From: Undaria pinnatifida
Taxonomy: Eukaryota; Sar; Phaeophyceae; Laminariales; Alariaceae
Length of the DNA: 64,000 nt
Reading direction: 5' to 3'
NCBI GenBank assembly: GCA_012845835.1
Contig: JABAKD010000026.1
Coordinates: 10,344,199 to 10,408,198 of the forward strand
The position numbers were made by a program, and so were the translations under genes. The notes under the pieces were generated by a model that saw only the letters and a list, made by a program, of their open reading frames with translations, was not told the origin of the DNA and did not search any database. Positions 1 to 11,143 of this stretch are shown here, in pieces (the first letter of the stretch is position 1; every line of letters starts with the position of its first letter).

Positions 1-39
1 TGCTCCGCCGCTGCTTCCTAAAAAGACGCGCGAGTCGCA

Positions 40-600
40 GGTGACTATGCCTAACGCACCACGTACGACCCAACTCTACCATCTACCATGTTCGATCCCG
101 CTGGCGTGTCCATTAGAAAAAAATGCAACACCATAAAAACGGATCAACTAACCGCTGCTGTTGAGAGCGCCTAGCAGCGTGGGTAGGTGCATTTCGACGC
201 GAGTCGACGATGGAAGAATAAAAGCTGAACTATTGTCGTGATAAAAGTGGAGGCACGTACCGCAGGAGCGACAGGAGGGAGAGGTCCGCTATGTGAACAT
301 AAATCTGAGCTACTACTGGGAGGGGAGCGCGAGATAAGTGTGAGGATAATAAATGGGATGAAGAAAATATCAAAGACTACTCTGTGTGCACATGTGCCTG
401 TAAGCATGCTGTGTATGGATTGAGTGGGTGCTTTCTATCTCGCGAGGAACGCATTTCAATTTTTGTACATTACAAGAACAAAAAACACACCAGCTCTGAG
501 ATCGAAGATTTTGTCGAAAGCAAGGTGTGTGTTGATTTTCCGATCGCCCGTATTAATGGGTGTGCATTCTCATTAAAGATAGAGGACGGCGACTCCCCTT
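40..600. repeat. Dispersed repeat, copy 1 (pair with 9140-9700)
   Basis: About 560 bases here recur in the same orientation at 9140-9700 with moderate divergence. Shared landmarks are the run around the GTCGACGATG at 205, the G-rich GGGAGGGGAGCGCGAG at 320, and the 'ctctgagatcgaagatttt' segment at 494. The last 100 bases belong to a wider family also present at 1285-1540 and 2166-2250. Minus-strand frames here (around 171-407) are serine/proline-rich readings of the G-rich segment and also appear in the other copy, so I treat them as repeat shadows, not genes. Confidence 0.75.
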
Positions 601-1284
601 CAAACAACAGTGTAGCTTGTACCAGGGTAATATATATCGTGTGCTTTTCCAAGGCGCCGGGCTCACCTGGTAGGTTTTCCAGGTGTAATAACAGCAGTGT
701 TGCAGCTCCAGCCCAACTGTTGTACCAGCAGGTGCAGTCGACGAAGGTTGACCGGAAGTCAAATCGAAAAGGTTCGAAGTGATAGCAGTGAGGTTCTGCG
801 CAACACCGGAAATAGGTACTGTATGATATCGGCGACTGCCGGACAGGAATCGGAGTGACTATCAACGTGTGGTAAAGGTAGCTACTACTGTGGGTGTGGT
901 TGAGCGATGAATCACTGTGCAGTTTTAGGGCAGAACGTGGCGGGGTCCGAACGACAAATCTCGAAACATGACGCAACTTATTGTTTTAGCGACCACGGAG
1001 TACGTACGCCAACATACGCAAAACGCATAAATTACGGATGAGCTCGCTGGAAAATGATGAAGTCTTCACCGCATTTTTTTCACGTGAAGCAGACAGACAG
1101 CCGGGGGTGCCGCGCCTACTGTAAGTAAAAAAGAAATTAATAAGCAAAGGTCATGTTCCCGATGTTCGCACAGAAACAACACTCTATAATTGTTTATTTG
1201 GTGTGTTGACGTTTGTCGGAATACAGCTCTGTTTTTCTCTCTTCGGGCCCCCCTTTGGTGTCATAGTATTGTAAAACCTAACAA
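601..1284. other. No recognisable gene
   Basis: Between two repeat blocks. I see only short frames in several phases and no domain or strong repeat. Confidence 0.5.
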
Positions 1285-1560
1285 ATACACTCCAGCTGTG
1301 AGATCGAATATTTTGTCGAAACCCATCTTTGCGAGCTGTGTGTGATACTCTGATCGCGCGTATTACGGGTTGTGTGTCCTCATTAAGGATATAGGTCGGC
1401 GACTCCCCTTGCAACTACACTCCAGCTGTGAGATCGGATAGTTTGTCGAAACTCATCATTGCAAGCAGTGTGTGATACTCCGATCACGCGTATTACGGGT
1501 TGTGTGTCCTCGTTAAGGATATAGGTCGGCGACTCCACTTGCATATACAGTGTAGCTATC
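1285..1560. repeat. Tandem repeat, two units of about 125 bp
   Basis: Two adjacent units, each running from 'ctccagctgtgagatcg' through 'tattacgggttgtgtgtcc' to 'ggtcggcgactcc'. Related single units lie at 490-600, 2166-2250, 9595-9690 and, in part, 18650-18690 and 63230-63290. The minus frames 1184-1414 and 1383-1628 translate the same unit twice (both contain ESPTYILNEDTQPVIR), which is a consequence of the duplication. Confidence 0.8.
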
Positions 1561-2690
1561 AGGGTCGACAGGGTGATGCTAGGCAGTCTGTGCGCGGAAA
1601 ATATGAAACCCGTTTCTGAGGGGGACAAAACCTGACAGCTGTTGAAGGAAATGCATCAGTTGATCAAGTGAATCCTGTAAGTCGAATCACCGGTAAGGGG
1701 AGGGTGGAGTTTTCAAGGACGTGGGGTCCTGATTTTGATCAAAAGGGGGGGCGGGAGGGGGGGAGGGGGGGAGGGACAGGTGGGGTAGCTCAATTTGTGC
1801 GTGGAAACTATAAATCCTTTCTGTGGGGGAGGGGGGGGAGAATGTGGGGCGGGGAGGGTGGGGGGGGAGGCTTTAGGTAGCAGATATGCAAGGGTTTGCT
1901 ATACGTCTGGTGCTAGGTCTTGGCGATGGTGCTGGTGGTGAGAAAAGAGGGCGTTGGGGGCAGGGGGGGGGGGTGATTGCAGCGGCCGCATGGACGGCTC
2001 TAAAACGATAATGAGGTGATATCCAGCGCGTGGAAGTGTTTGTTCCTCTGGCGGATTTTGATATTAGGCGAGGCGTTTGAGCAAGGGAGACCGAGGGATA
2101 AAAAAAGGGGGGGGGGGGGGGGGGGGAGTGAAGGGTTTTCAAGAGGTTTAGAACATTCAATATTAAACTACACTCCAGCTATGAGATCAAGGATTTGGTC
2201 GAAACTCATCTTTGCATCATTGTGTGTGATGCTTCGATCGCGCGTATTAATCATATATGTAGGGGCTTGCTATACGCGCGGTGCTGGGTCTTGTCGATCG
2301 TGTGAGGTGTGGGGAAGGAGAGGGCGTTGGAGCGGGGAGAGGGTATGAATGAAAGCTACGTCATGGATGGCTAAAAAGATTATAACGTGATATCAGTTGC
2401 GTAGAAATGTTTATTCCTCTGGCCGATTTCGATTTTAGGTGAGGCGTTTGAACGACTGCGCGGGGAACAAAAAGGAGGGGGGGGGGGGGGAAGAGGGCGG
2501 AGATGAGTTGGAGTTACGGCATGGATGGCTCTAAGGATAATAAGATAATATCAGCTGGCTGGTAATGTTTACTACTCTGGTAGATTATTATTTTCGGTGG
2601 GGCGTTTGAACAAGAGGGATTAGGGGGGGGGGGGGGGGGGGCATTTCAATGTGTGCGCGGAAACTAAACTTTTAACCCTTAAACGGGACA
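1561..2690. repeat. G-rich tandem repeat block with long G homopolymers
   Basis: Three to four degenerate units of about 240 bp. Each carries 'ttgctatacg...ggtgctgggtcttg', a 'catggatggct' box, 'tgtttattcctctgg', 'ggcgtttgaac', and ends in a G run (about 2107-2127, 2474-2490, 2624-2641). The same unit recurs at 18650-19190 and 63210-63500. One strand holds clustered G tracts that could form G-quadruplexes. Frames here (for example 1668-1880 and 2016-2348) are glycine-rich readings of the G tracts. Confidence 0.75.
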
Positions 2691-3340
2691 AATCTGACGG
2701 TAGTAGCTAGAAGACACCTCTATATATCACCCTCCTGGTAATGTTTTTTATGCAACTCTGTTTTTATGTGTGGTAAACAACGTGTTAAGATCTTCATTAT
2801 TTGTTATTGTACATGGATCGACAGACAGAATGTTTCAATCGATAGGTACAATCATGTAGGTACCATTATTTTCTGACGTCGTTAATTATTAGAAAGATAT
2901 GCATATTGCCAAATACAACAGGTGAGGTGATGCGGTCATGCAATGTCACCGCCATTGAGAACGAAAGGGAGAAATGCAAATCGTTAGTGTTTGGAAGGGA
3001 CGCTTAGTGCATACGCGCTCCAGTATTATAGTACACACTGCATTCACACATGTAGCGGTATACCGTGGTACAGCACAAGAGTATAGTACAGAAAAACAGT
3101 GCGAGATCTAAGTGATGACTTGCCTGGTATTGCCTCAAATTGGTCGAAGATCTAACCACACCACAGAAGAGTGTTAAGTAGGAATTTGTGCTGTATTTAC
3201 TGTTGGATATCGTATACAATATACATATATTCACACTTTTACTTTCCAGATTCTGGACAAGCCGTGGTCACAGGTGTCGTCCCTTCTCCCTCCGGGTTCT
3301 TGCCTTGAGTTTTATCGCGCATAGGGTTCAGCAATCCTAC
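2691..3340. other. No recognisable gene
   Basis: AT-richer spacer between the G-rich repeats and the left LTR-like end of the minus-strand Gypsy element. No domain or repeat stands out. Confidence 0.5.
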
Positions 3341-3397
3341 TGCTCACTCACGCTCTCGCGGACGCACGCTCTCGCGGAAGTCGAATCGGCGAGAGCA

Positions 3398-3720
3398 TCG
3401 CGGAGCTGAAGATGAAGCGGAGAGGGCGTCGCGGTGCTGAGGTCCCTTGACGACCGTCTTCACAGTGGACGCACGCTGAAACCTTATTTTCTTAGATGTA
3501 GCGAGGAGATGCTAAAGCTAGAATGACGGTGGGCTTATGCCCTCTCGTCATGCGGCGGGATCATCTTTCGGTGGCTGACTTTCCGGGGACGCGTCAACGC
3601 CGTCTATGACGGGTGACACCGTTCGCGACCCGGGATCGTGTATTGCCTGACCGGTGACGTGTTCTCTCGCGCATGCGTGTACGAGATCTACGATAGGTAT
3701 CTATGACCCTGTCTTCCACA
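3398..3720 (-). repeat. 3' LTR of the minus-strand Gypsy element
   Basis: Direct copy of 8476-8798 at a constant offset of 5078 bases. The right border ends ...CTTCCACA, so on the element's strand the LTR opens with TGTGGAAGAC, the expected TG start, directly after the polypurine tract. The left border fades; weaker similarity with a TG start may extend it to 3341. Confidence 0.8.
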
Positions 3721-3734
3721 TCACCCCCCTCTGT
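3721..3734 (-). other. Polypurine tract of the Gypsy element
   Basis: On the minus strand this reads ACAGAGGGGGGTGA immediately before the LTR start TGTGGAAGAC. Position and composition fit the plus-strand primer of an LTR retroelement. Confidence 0.7.
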
Positions 3735-4832
3735 ATTCGCTGCAAGCCCGTCTTAGCTATGGATGGTATTGTAGCGCTCATTGGGAGGATGACAGATGAA
3801 GGAAACGGGGTGTCCATTTATCGGATTGAGACACAGCAGCTGTTATATGCGTGCATCCACTCCTTATAACTGACGTGTTTAGCAAACACGGGTGTGAAAC
3901 ACCGGTTCAGCGAAGATGTTTACATTTCCGAGCTTGCTCGCTGACAGCGTATACTGGAGTTGTATGAGGATTCCAAACATTATATCATCGCACGTATTCC
4001 GTGTGGCCACAGATACTGGTGCGCCCTTCATGGTTGCTGTTCTGGGAACCGGGGCAGCGAATGTTTTTCGTGATTTCTCTTTTGTGGGCGGGTTCACCTA
4101 GATATTTTTACGCGGAGTCGGCCCAGTTGGTCTGGGTGCATCAATGTGTGACTTGGTTTGAGATGGGGTGGAGTCGCGTGGGTGTCATTCCTCGTGTGTG
4201 TTTAATGTTCGAACAGTTTGTTTTTGGCTTCACGGTGGTGTTACTGTTTTGTCCCGTTCGGAACGAAGTGTCGGGCACGGGCATGAAGTGTCACGCTTCT
4301 TACCGCCTCTCCCCGTTGGGTACAACAATTTTCTTTGCGTCTCCTTGCCCCCGGCTATTGCCACCGGAATGCCTGGTAGAGTGCCCGTCAGATCATGGTA
4401 GGCACGAGTGTGTACTGCCATGTCTGCTGGTGCTACTCTCATCACCGTTGTTGACTCTTGTGCCTACAGCTGAGTCAACTGTGTTAGCCAAATTGTTCGT
4501 TATTCGGTTACGCCGAGGAGCATCTGAGAATCTATTCGCGCTGTCTCAGTTCGTGCTCGTCCCGGCCTACTGTACCCTTCCGTTTCCTGAGAGAAGGGAG
4601 GGGGGGCGAAGAAGGTGGGGTTATCGCGACTTGCCAACCCTTGCCTGGTATAGGCTCGGTATGCGGCGATCAATTCGTGACATTGGGGTATTTCGTCCAC
4701 GCGATACTAGAAGTCGTATTCAGGGCCGTATCCTCGGAATCTTAGGTGGTACTTGTAGTTGTGGGGGCTTGGTCTGCGGGGTCCCCGTTTGTGATCTGCT
4801 ACCCTATCTGCGAAGTAGGAATCAATTTTGGG
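3735..4832 (-). other. 3' non-coding part of the Gypsy element
   Basis: Lies between the end of pol and the polypurine tract. A long plus-strand open frame (4001-4873) overlaps it, but that frame is antisense to the element, crosses the pol end and shows no domain, so I do not call it a gene. Confidence 0.55.
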
Positions 4833-6300
4833 TTAAGCTGCGTCTGGATGGTCAAACTCGGGTAGGGGAATAGGCTCCCCGAAAACCAATTCCGCCAGTT
4901 TCTCGAATTGAGATGTGGGTGGTCTTTGCCGTTGATAGTAGAGCTTTATATGGGCGAGGTGGATTGACACCTGTTGGGTGTCGTTCGCGAGTCGTATTCT
5001 ATACACCACTGGTGATAATTTTGAGCAGACGACATACGGTTCTCGCCATGGCAATAGAAGTTTTGGGTTAGGCCCATCCAAATCCCGGTAAGGTCTGTAC
5101 ACGAGTACTTCCTGTCCAAGTTTGAACACCGGGTACGGTTTAAGTTTGCTATTCTGTTCTGCCTGTTTGTCTGCACGCTCGGTTGAGTTTCGGAGTGCGA
5201 GCTCGAAAGCGATTTGCAAATTGTCTCGTGTGTTTTGTGCGAATACTTCAATGTCTGCTGTTCTTCCTACATGAGGAATACCGAGGATTATATCGACTGA
5301 AAGTCGGAGATGTCGTCCGAAAAATAAAAATAATGGTGTCCCATGCATCGTTGCACTAAAACTAGTGTTGTGCGCTAGCTGTACAAACAGTAAAAGGGTG
5401 GTCCAGTTGCTTTGATCGATTGCAATGTGTATTGCTAGCATGCTGTGCATCGTTGAGTGCCCCCGCTCAGACACTAAATTACCCTGCGGCGGGTACGGCG
5501 TTGTGCGGGTCTTTTGGTATCCAAGTATTTTTTGCAGCTGGTATATCACCTTATTCCCGAATTAGGGGCCTTGATCACAAAGCAAGGTCCCTGGTGGGCC
5601 GAAAATGCTGAATATTCTCTCGACTATGGCATTGGCTACTGTTTCGGCCGTTTTATTACGTACCGGCAGCAGTACCGCAAACCTCGTCCGTTGGTCCATC
5701 ATGGAGAGAACGTATTTGCATGCGATCCTTGCGACTGAAGTTGATACCGATTTGTACTCTACTAAGTCAACCGATATTCGTTGAAATGGCCCCTCGACAG
5801 GTAAATGACCTGTCGGGAGTTTGGGTCTGTTGTGTGCGGTTTTCCGTTGTTGACACGATTGGCATTTTTCGCACCACTCTCGCACGTCGCGGCTGATTGT
5901 GGGCCACCAACATTTTGGCGGAGTTTTTCATAAGTTGGGCGAGATGCGAGGTGTCCTCCGGATAGAACCTGATCGTGGTAGGCGTGCAGAATTAATCCAA
6001 CAAGAGCCTCTGGTACTACGAGTTGATCGCGGAAGGTGCTTTGTTTTCCAAGATATCCCGGAAGGTACGATTTAAATAACAGCCCTTCCTGGACTGAATA
6101 GTAAGACATGGTTGATTTCGTTTCTTTTTCGGGTAATGGTGCGTCTGCGTGCTGTATGTAATCGATGTACCGTCCGTACTCTACAATTTGTGCTGAGCGG
6201 AGGTTTTCTTGATCGATGGGCATGAAAACATTTGTCGCGCTCACGAATACTGGTGTCACACTGAAGAGCTCTCCATCGCTGCCTACTGGTTCTAGGTCAG
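4833..6300 (-). pseudogene. Gypsy integrase region of pol (broken)
   Basis: Integrase inserts retroelement cDNA into the genome. In element orientation the frame from 6259 holds a histidine pair (AYHDQVLSGGH, about 6000), followed after a frameshift by CEKCQSCQQRK (about 5860), giving the HHCC zinc-binding domain. The catalytic core shows ISVDLVEYK (first Asp), LLCDQGP (second Asp) and SERGHSTMH (Glu). After the second Asp the codon expected to be Glu is TAA at 5562-5564; the frame then stays open to the end at 4833. The C-terminal part contains GQEVLVYRPY and VYRIRLAND, typical of the DNA-binding GPY/F-type module. No chromodomain is visible. A frameshift near 5890-5930 separates the zinc domain halves. 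The same family recurs at 20720-21400. Confidence 0.9.
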
Positions 6301-7622
6301 CAAGTTCGTCGGGTTAGATCCGATATGGTCGGGGAACACGGGCAGTTTGTAGCTTGAAGTCATCTGGTACATTGCGGCAAATGAGCGCAAGGGACGGAAC
6401 AGTTACTTTTTGCTGGTGCTCGAAGGCAATCATTCGCGAAAGCGTGTCCGGTAAGACGTGTAGTTTACCTGGTTTGTGTTGGACGGCGAAGTCGAAAGAC
6501 TGCAATGCTACTCTTAAGCGTTTTAACATGATCGACGTATCCTGCATTGAGCATAGGTATCGCAGGGCCGCGTGAGCTGTCACACACACAAAATGTCGTC
6601 CCCATAAATAAGGTCTCCAGTGCTGGATGGCTAAGACAACAGCATAACATTCTTCGAGCGTAGCAGGGTAGTGGCGCTGGCTTTCGTTGAAGCGTCGACT
6701 GAAGTATACGATTATTACGAGGACATAGCCTTTCTCCTGGGCGAGAAATGCACCTGCGCCTGATTCTCAGGCGTCAACGTTTACCGCAAAGTCTTTAGAA
6801 GAATCGGGAAGTTGACGTACGGGCGCCTGAGTGAGCAATTGTTTTATTGTTGCGTACGTCCGGTCGTGTTCTGGTCTCCAACGTTTAGCGACTTCTTCGG
6901 CGGCCTCTTTCTTCGTGAGGGCTACCAGGGGTGCGATGATACCGAATAAGTTAGGTATAAACTTGCGTACAGAGATAACCATTCCTAGCACGGACCTCAA
7001 CTCCTTTATGGTTTTAGGCGTGAGCAAGTCGGCTATAGCGTTTACACGATCCTCACCGACTCGATTACCGTCGGCTGTCAGTATGTGTCCCAAGTATTTA
7101 ACTTCTCGGGGGCCAAACTATACTATCAACGGTTTGAGGGTGAGGCCGGCTGCTTGCAAAGCTTTGAACATATTTTCTTATCAGCTGTAAGTGGCCTGTC
7201 CAGGTAGATCAACAACATATACAGTCGTCTACATAAACCTAGAGCCCACTTTTGGGACCTTAATGTGCAAAAGCTAGTGACATAAATCGCGGGAACAGAA
7301 ACGGTGCGTTAGCTATACCGAAGAGTAGGCGTTTAAAAACCCACTTCCCGTTCTGCATCACAAAAGCAGTTTTATCTCGTCAGCTCTCTGCTACTGGTAT
7401 TTGGTGGTGAGCATTTTGTACGTCACACACAGTTATAAAACGTGCTCCCGCGACCGTGTCAAGATGGCTTTCTAAGTTAGGCGTAGGCCACGATTTTTTA
7501 ATCAGATATTTTTTGTGGTCGACCTGTAATCTACGCAGAACCGTGGAGTGCCGTCTGAGTTTGCGACGATAGTTACTGCGGAACCCCCGGGACTAGGGCG
7601 CTATTCAATGATTCCGTCAAAT
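6301..7622 (-). pseudogene. Gypsy reverse transcriptase and RNase H (broken)
   Basis: RT copies the element RNA into DNA and RNase H removes the RNA strand. Minus-strand translation shows VTIVANSDGTPRFCVD (RT fingers, near 7545), a YVDD catalytic motif at 7224-7235, and the thumb with HILTADGNRV and LRSVLGMVISVRKFIPN (about 7090-6950). RNase H begins at NVDA...SGAGAF (about 6760) and ends at DTLSRM (about 6440). The main frame is interrupted by stops near 7619, 7602, 6767 and 6314 and by frameshifts around the YVDD motif. Order and spacing match Gypsy pol. The copy is inactive. Confidence 0.88.
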
Positions 7623-8308
7623 TATATCTGGTTCACGCACTTGTCGATAGTCTCCTGTACGCGTGGGTTTGCACGGTGCGGGGGTTTATTTACAGGCCGT
7701 GTTCCTGGTGCAAGAGGAAACGTTGCTTCGGCCTGGATACATTTACTGTCAAAGCTACTCGACTGCTGTCGGATAGGCGTGGCAGGTGTCGTAGGGTTCT
7801 GCGCGCGTTCAAAAACATCGTCGAGGTTTTGCTGCGGCTGTGGTGCTCCACTCACCTCTTCCATCTGCTTGTCGGAAGGCCCACTCACGGGCTTCCGGCT
7901 GTCAGGCAGCACCAGCTCCATAACAAACGCTGGGGGCGTGGTGCCGTTGAGCATGCACTTCCGAAGGTAGGCCGCCGTCTCGACGCGGACCGGGTTATGG
8001 GCGGGGAGAGCGCTTGGCGCGGCGAGGATGTCCTCCGCCAGGCTCGAGCGCTCTTCAACGGTTCCCGCAGATGATGCAGGCGTCGTACTGGCAACGATGG
8101 CAGGTGTCGCACTAAGCGCTCCAGCATCATCTGCAGCGTCTGGCTGCTCCTCGTCGGTCTCGGCTGGTCCGCCCTGGTCGGTGGGTGCGAGGGCCGCAAA
8201 GGAGTTCCTCGCTAGTGCAGGAGTCGGCTCCTCGGGCGTTGCCGATGCCTTGCGGGCCTTTCCGCCGCTCTTCTTGGAGCGAGCTCTTGAGCGTGGCAAT
8301 TTTTTCAT
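7622..8308 (-). pseudogene. Gag N-terminus joined directly to the RT N-terminus (internal deletion)
   Basis: An open frame of 228 residues on the minus strand starting at ATG 8308. Residues 1-20 are basic (KKLPRSRARSKKSGGKARK). Residues 25-90 are Ala/Pro/acid-rich, as in a Gag leader. About residues 100-125 (RVETAAYLRKCMLNG) look folded. The last 30 residues (NKPPHRANPRVQETIDKC) are the conserved lead-in to a Gypsy RT, which continues past a stop at 7622 in the same frame. No zinc knuckle or protease D-S/T-G lies between them, so the middle of Gag, nucleocapsid and protease appear to have been deleted. Confidence 0.7.
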
Positions 8309-8475
8309 CTTTTTCGACGTCGGTCTTTATATAGGTCTTTATATAGGATTTGTTGTTCCGTCGGTGGTCACCACTATGGAACCTGGTTTCTCACGGGGCC
8401 CGAGTGTCGGAGTGGAGAGGGCGGCCCCGGAGGTCTGGGGCTCGTCTCGTAGCTGGCGACGGAAGGGAAAGGGCG

Positions 8476-8798
8476 TCACGGAGTTGACGTCGAAACAGAG
8501 AGGGCGTCGCGGTGCTGAGGTCCCTTGACGATCGTCTTCACAGCGGACGCACGCTGAAACCTTTCTTTCTTAGATGTAGCAAGGAGATGCTAAAGCTAGA
8601 GTGACGGTGGGCTTATGACCTCTCGTCATGCGGCGGGATCATCTTTCGATGCCTAACTTTCCGGGGACGCGTCAACGCCGTCTATGACGGGTGACACCGT
8701 TCGCGACCCGGGATCGTGTATTGCCTGGCCGGTGACGCGTCCTCTCGCGCATGCGTGTACGAGATCTACGATACGCATCTACGACCCTGTCTTCCACA
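8476..8798 (-). repeat. 5' LTR of the minus-strand Gypsy element
   Basis: Direct copy of 3398-3720, ending ...CTTCCACA at 8798. On the element strand it is followed by a short leader and the Gag start at 8308. The inner border is unclear: a TGG-start segment at 8391 with an adjacent GGTTCC on the minus strand may be the true LTR end and primer site, but this is not convincing. Confidence 0.75.
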
Positions 8799-9139
8799 TA
8801 TACCCGTTTCGCATACCCCACCCTCGAAGTTTCCGTCATGAATGCCAAATGTTGAGGTGCTTCCGAGAGTTCGGTTTCAATTTTTCGGACGTATGATACC
8901 CATCGACGTTTCAGACAGGGTGTCCAGCAACAGCAGAATATCTCTATGCCGGTAGTAGAAGCGTTATTGACTTATCATTGCTACCTCCGTGGATGGCTAG
9001 CTGACGCCACCATCGATATCTCGTAGTTGGTCTCCAGCAACACGGGCGATGCCTCCAAAGTGTTGCGATACGTCTTCCACACCTGTTTCGTTTTCCACAT
9101 CTCGTGTACCGTTTCGCCGGGTCTGGGACGCCAGGGACG
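8799..9139. other. No recognisable gene
   Basis: Short spacer between the Gypsy 5' LTR and the next dispersed repeat. A second 'tcttccacacctg' at about 9071 resembles the LTR edge but is too short to interpret. Confidence 0.45.
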
Positions 9140-9730
9140 ATCTCCCGGTTCTATAATGTCAAAAATGCAACTATCTCCTTAGGTACCTTCTACCGTGTTT
9201 GATCTCGCTGGCGCAGTGCAATGGAAAAAAATGCAACAAGAAATAGGATCAACTAGCTGCTGCTGTTGAGAGCACCTAGCGGCGTGGATGGGTACAATTC
9301 GACGCAAGTCGACGATGAAAGAATAAAAACTGAACTCTTCTTGCGATAAACGTGAAGGGACGTACAGCAATGGGGTCAGGGGAGAAGGGTCCGCCAAATG
9401 TGAACCCATATCTGAGCTACTACTGGGAGGGGAGCGCGAGGGAAGTGCGAGGATAGTAAATGGGATAAACAAGAAAATCAAAGATAACTCTGCGTGCACA
9501 TGTGCATGTACACATGCTTTGTGTGGATTGAATGGTATTTTCTATCTCGCAAGGAACGAATATAAACTTTTGAATATTACAAAAACAAAAATACACTCCA
9601 GCTCTGAGATCGAAGATTTTGTCGAAGCTTATCTTAGCAAGCTGTGTGTGATACTCCGATCGCGCGCATTACGGGTTGTGTGTCCCAATTATAGGCACGC
9701 TGGGTGCGGGCCATCCCCTGGTTCCCTCTT
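9140..9730. repeat. Dispersed repeat, copy 2 (pair with 40-600)
   Basis: Same orientation and order of landmarks as 40-600. The pair brackets the Gypsy element at a spacing of about 9.1 kb, so the block may be a segmental duplication or two insertions of one family. It ends about 30 bases before the terminus of the tyrosine-recombinase element. Confidence 0.75.
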
Positions 9731-9757
9731 TCATGATTTCAACAAAAAAAAAGACGG

Positions 9758-9936
9758 TTTTTATTTTTCGTTTGAAGTTGTATCATATGATTGCGCACCC
9801 CGCGATCGGAGCACGGGGGGCGGAGAGAGGGGCAGGCCCCCGGGGCGGCTCCAACAGCAGCCCCACGCTATCGTCCGTAACCCTGAGTCAACTTTCATCC
9901 CAACTGGCAATGTCGAGGTTCCGACGCCAGCCTCCA
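9758..9936 (-). repeat. Split direct repeat B2 (outer 3' end of the YR element)
   Basis: Matches 10806-10986 from 'atttttcgtttgaagtt' through GGGGGGCGGAGAGAGGGGC to 'cgacgccagcctcca'. Begins with TTT at 9758, the shared junction triplet. Confidence 0.85.
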
Positions 9937-10572
9937 CCTGGAAGACTCGAAAAAAAAGCACATATTGCTCCACTGTGGTACTCAACACAAGCGTACACAG
10001 CACACATCGAACGCAAATATCGTGTACTAGAGGAGCACCCATTACATATACATACCACCAACATGTATATATGTACTCTGCAGCCACGCAGCACTATTAC
10101 GGACAGCCCCCCCTCCCGCAGTTTCAGACTGCGCTAATACCGAACAAAATGTGGAACCACAAAAAAACTGGGCCTGCTTATAAGCACCTGTCATCACACC
10201 AACATCTGCAGTTCATAGTGTAAATTCCATACGAGGAGGAAATGGGCGCACCTCCAGCGTGGAGACATGCACGCATGTTCGCCAAGCGAGGTAAGCAAAC
10301 CGACATCGCACGAACGCCTGCATTGCACAATTCGGCTTCCCGACGGAAAAGGGCGCACCTTAAGCTTGGAGACGTGCGCGCCACTCTGATGACATAAACA
10401 GGGACCCTGAACCCCACACATGATTAGAAAACCGAAACGCGTAACCTACGACACCCGAGGGGCTGCCCACCGCCCCCTAGGTACGAGTAGCTAACAGAAA
10501 CGAACACTCTGCCCGCGGCACCGCGACCGCCTCATTCCCCCTCCACTGACTCCCTCAAAAGCACGTGGGAAA
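9937..10572. other. Spacer between B2 and A2, no recognisable gene
   Basis: In canonical split-direct-repeat elements A2 and B2 abut. Here 636 bases intervene, possibly a later insertion. I see two similar 'gaaatgggcgcacctccagcgtggagac' / 'aaagggcgcaccttaagcttggagac' stretches at 10239 and 10347 but no domain. Confidence 0.5.
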
Positions 10573-10808
10573 TCAGCCAGTCTATCACACCTCGATCCTG
10601 TCTCGCTGACGATGCTTCTCTCTTCTCTGCGTGCTTCGCTTGCTAGTCAGCAACCACACTCGCTGATCCAAAGTTTCCCTTTGCTTTACCAGGCCAAGTA
10701 CAAGCAACCACCCGCGTTGATCTCATTGGTCAACGTGCAATAACACCAAACTTCTTCCGTACATACAAAACCATTTTTTCTCGTGCCTCGACAATAATAA
10801 TACGCTTT
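10573..10808 (-). repeat. Split direct repeat A2
   Basis: Matches 16293-16533 from 'cagccagtct' to 'aataatacgcttt', including 'tctgcgtgcttcgcttgcta' and 'tctcattggtcaacgtgcaa'. It runs directly into B1, so the B1-A2 junction needed for a circular intermediate is present. Confidence 0.88.
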
Positions 10809-10986
10809 GTATTTTTCTTTTGAAGTTGCATCATATTATTGCGCACCCCCCCCTCGGAGCACGGGGGGCGGAGAGAGGGGCAGCCCCCTGGGGCTTCTTC
10901 ACCAGCAGCCCCACGCTATCGTCCGTAACCCTGAGTCAACTTCTATCCCAACTGGCAATGTCGAGAGCTTTCGACGCCAGCCTCCA
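10806..10986 (-). repeat. Split direct repeat B1
   Basis: Matches 9758-9936 and shares the TTT triplet with A2 at 10806-10808. Lies downstream of the recombinase gene on the element strand. Confidence 0.88.
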
Positions 10987-11143
10987 ACAATGGTATTTGG
11001 CTAAGGTTACGGATGCATTGCGTCCCTCGCCTACCCTCATTTGCTTCACTCTAGGATGCGCACGGCAAGATCGAACTTATCATTTATGTCCGCATGGCTC
11101 AAATGATTAGGTTGCGTAATAGCTGAAGTAGTTACGTCAACTT

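Larger units (their letters stand above)
3341..8798 (-). mobile_element. Degenerate Ty3/Gypsy LTR retrotransposon (minus strand)
   Basis: About 5.4 kb bounded by direct repeats that serve as LTRs (about 3398-3720 and 8476-8798, same length with no net indel). Reading on the minus strand: a Gag N-terminus fused to the start of RT, then RT, RNase H, a zinc-binding integrase and an integrase C-terminal region with a GPY/F-like part, in the order typical of Gypsy pol. A polypurine tract abuts the 3' LTR. Most of gag and the protease are absent, and pol has many stops and at least two frameshifts, so the copy is dead. A clean target-site duplication was not found. Confidence 0.85.

Noticed and set aside
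4001..4873. 290-codon plus-strand open frame
   Set aside because: Antisense to the Gypsy element, overlaps the end of its pol, no domain or sensible composition.
3398..8798. Target-site duplication for the minus-strand Gypsy
   Set aside because: Right flank TATAC has only a partial match (CCTAC) at the best left candidate; not convincing.
9676..10223. Overlapping plus frames of 153 and 234 codons
   Set aside because: They read through repeat B2 and the spacer of the YR element on its non-coding strand; not conserved in B1.
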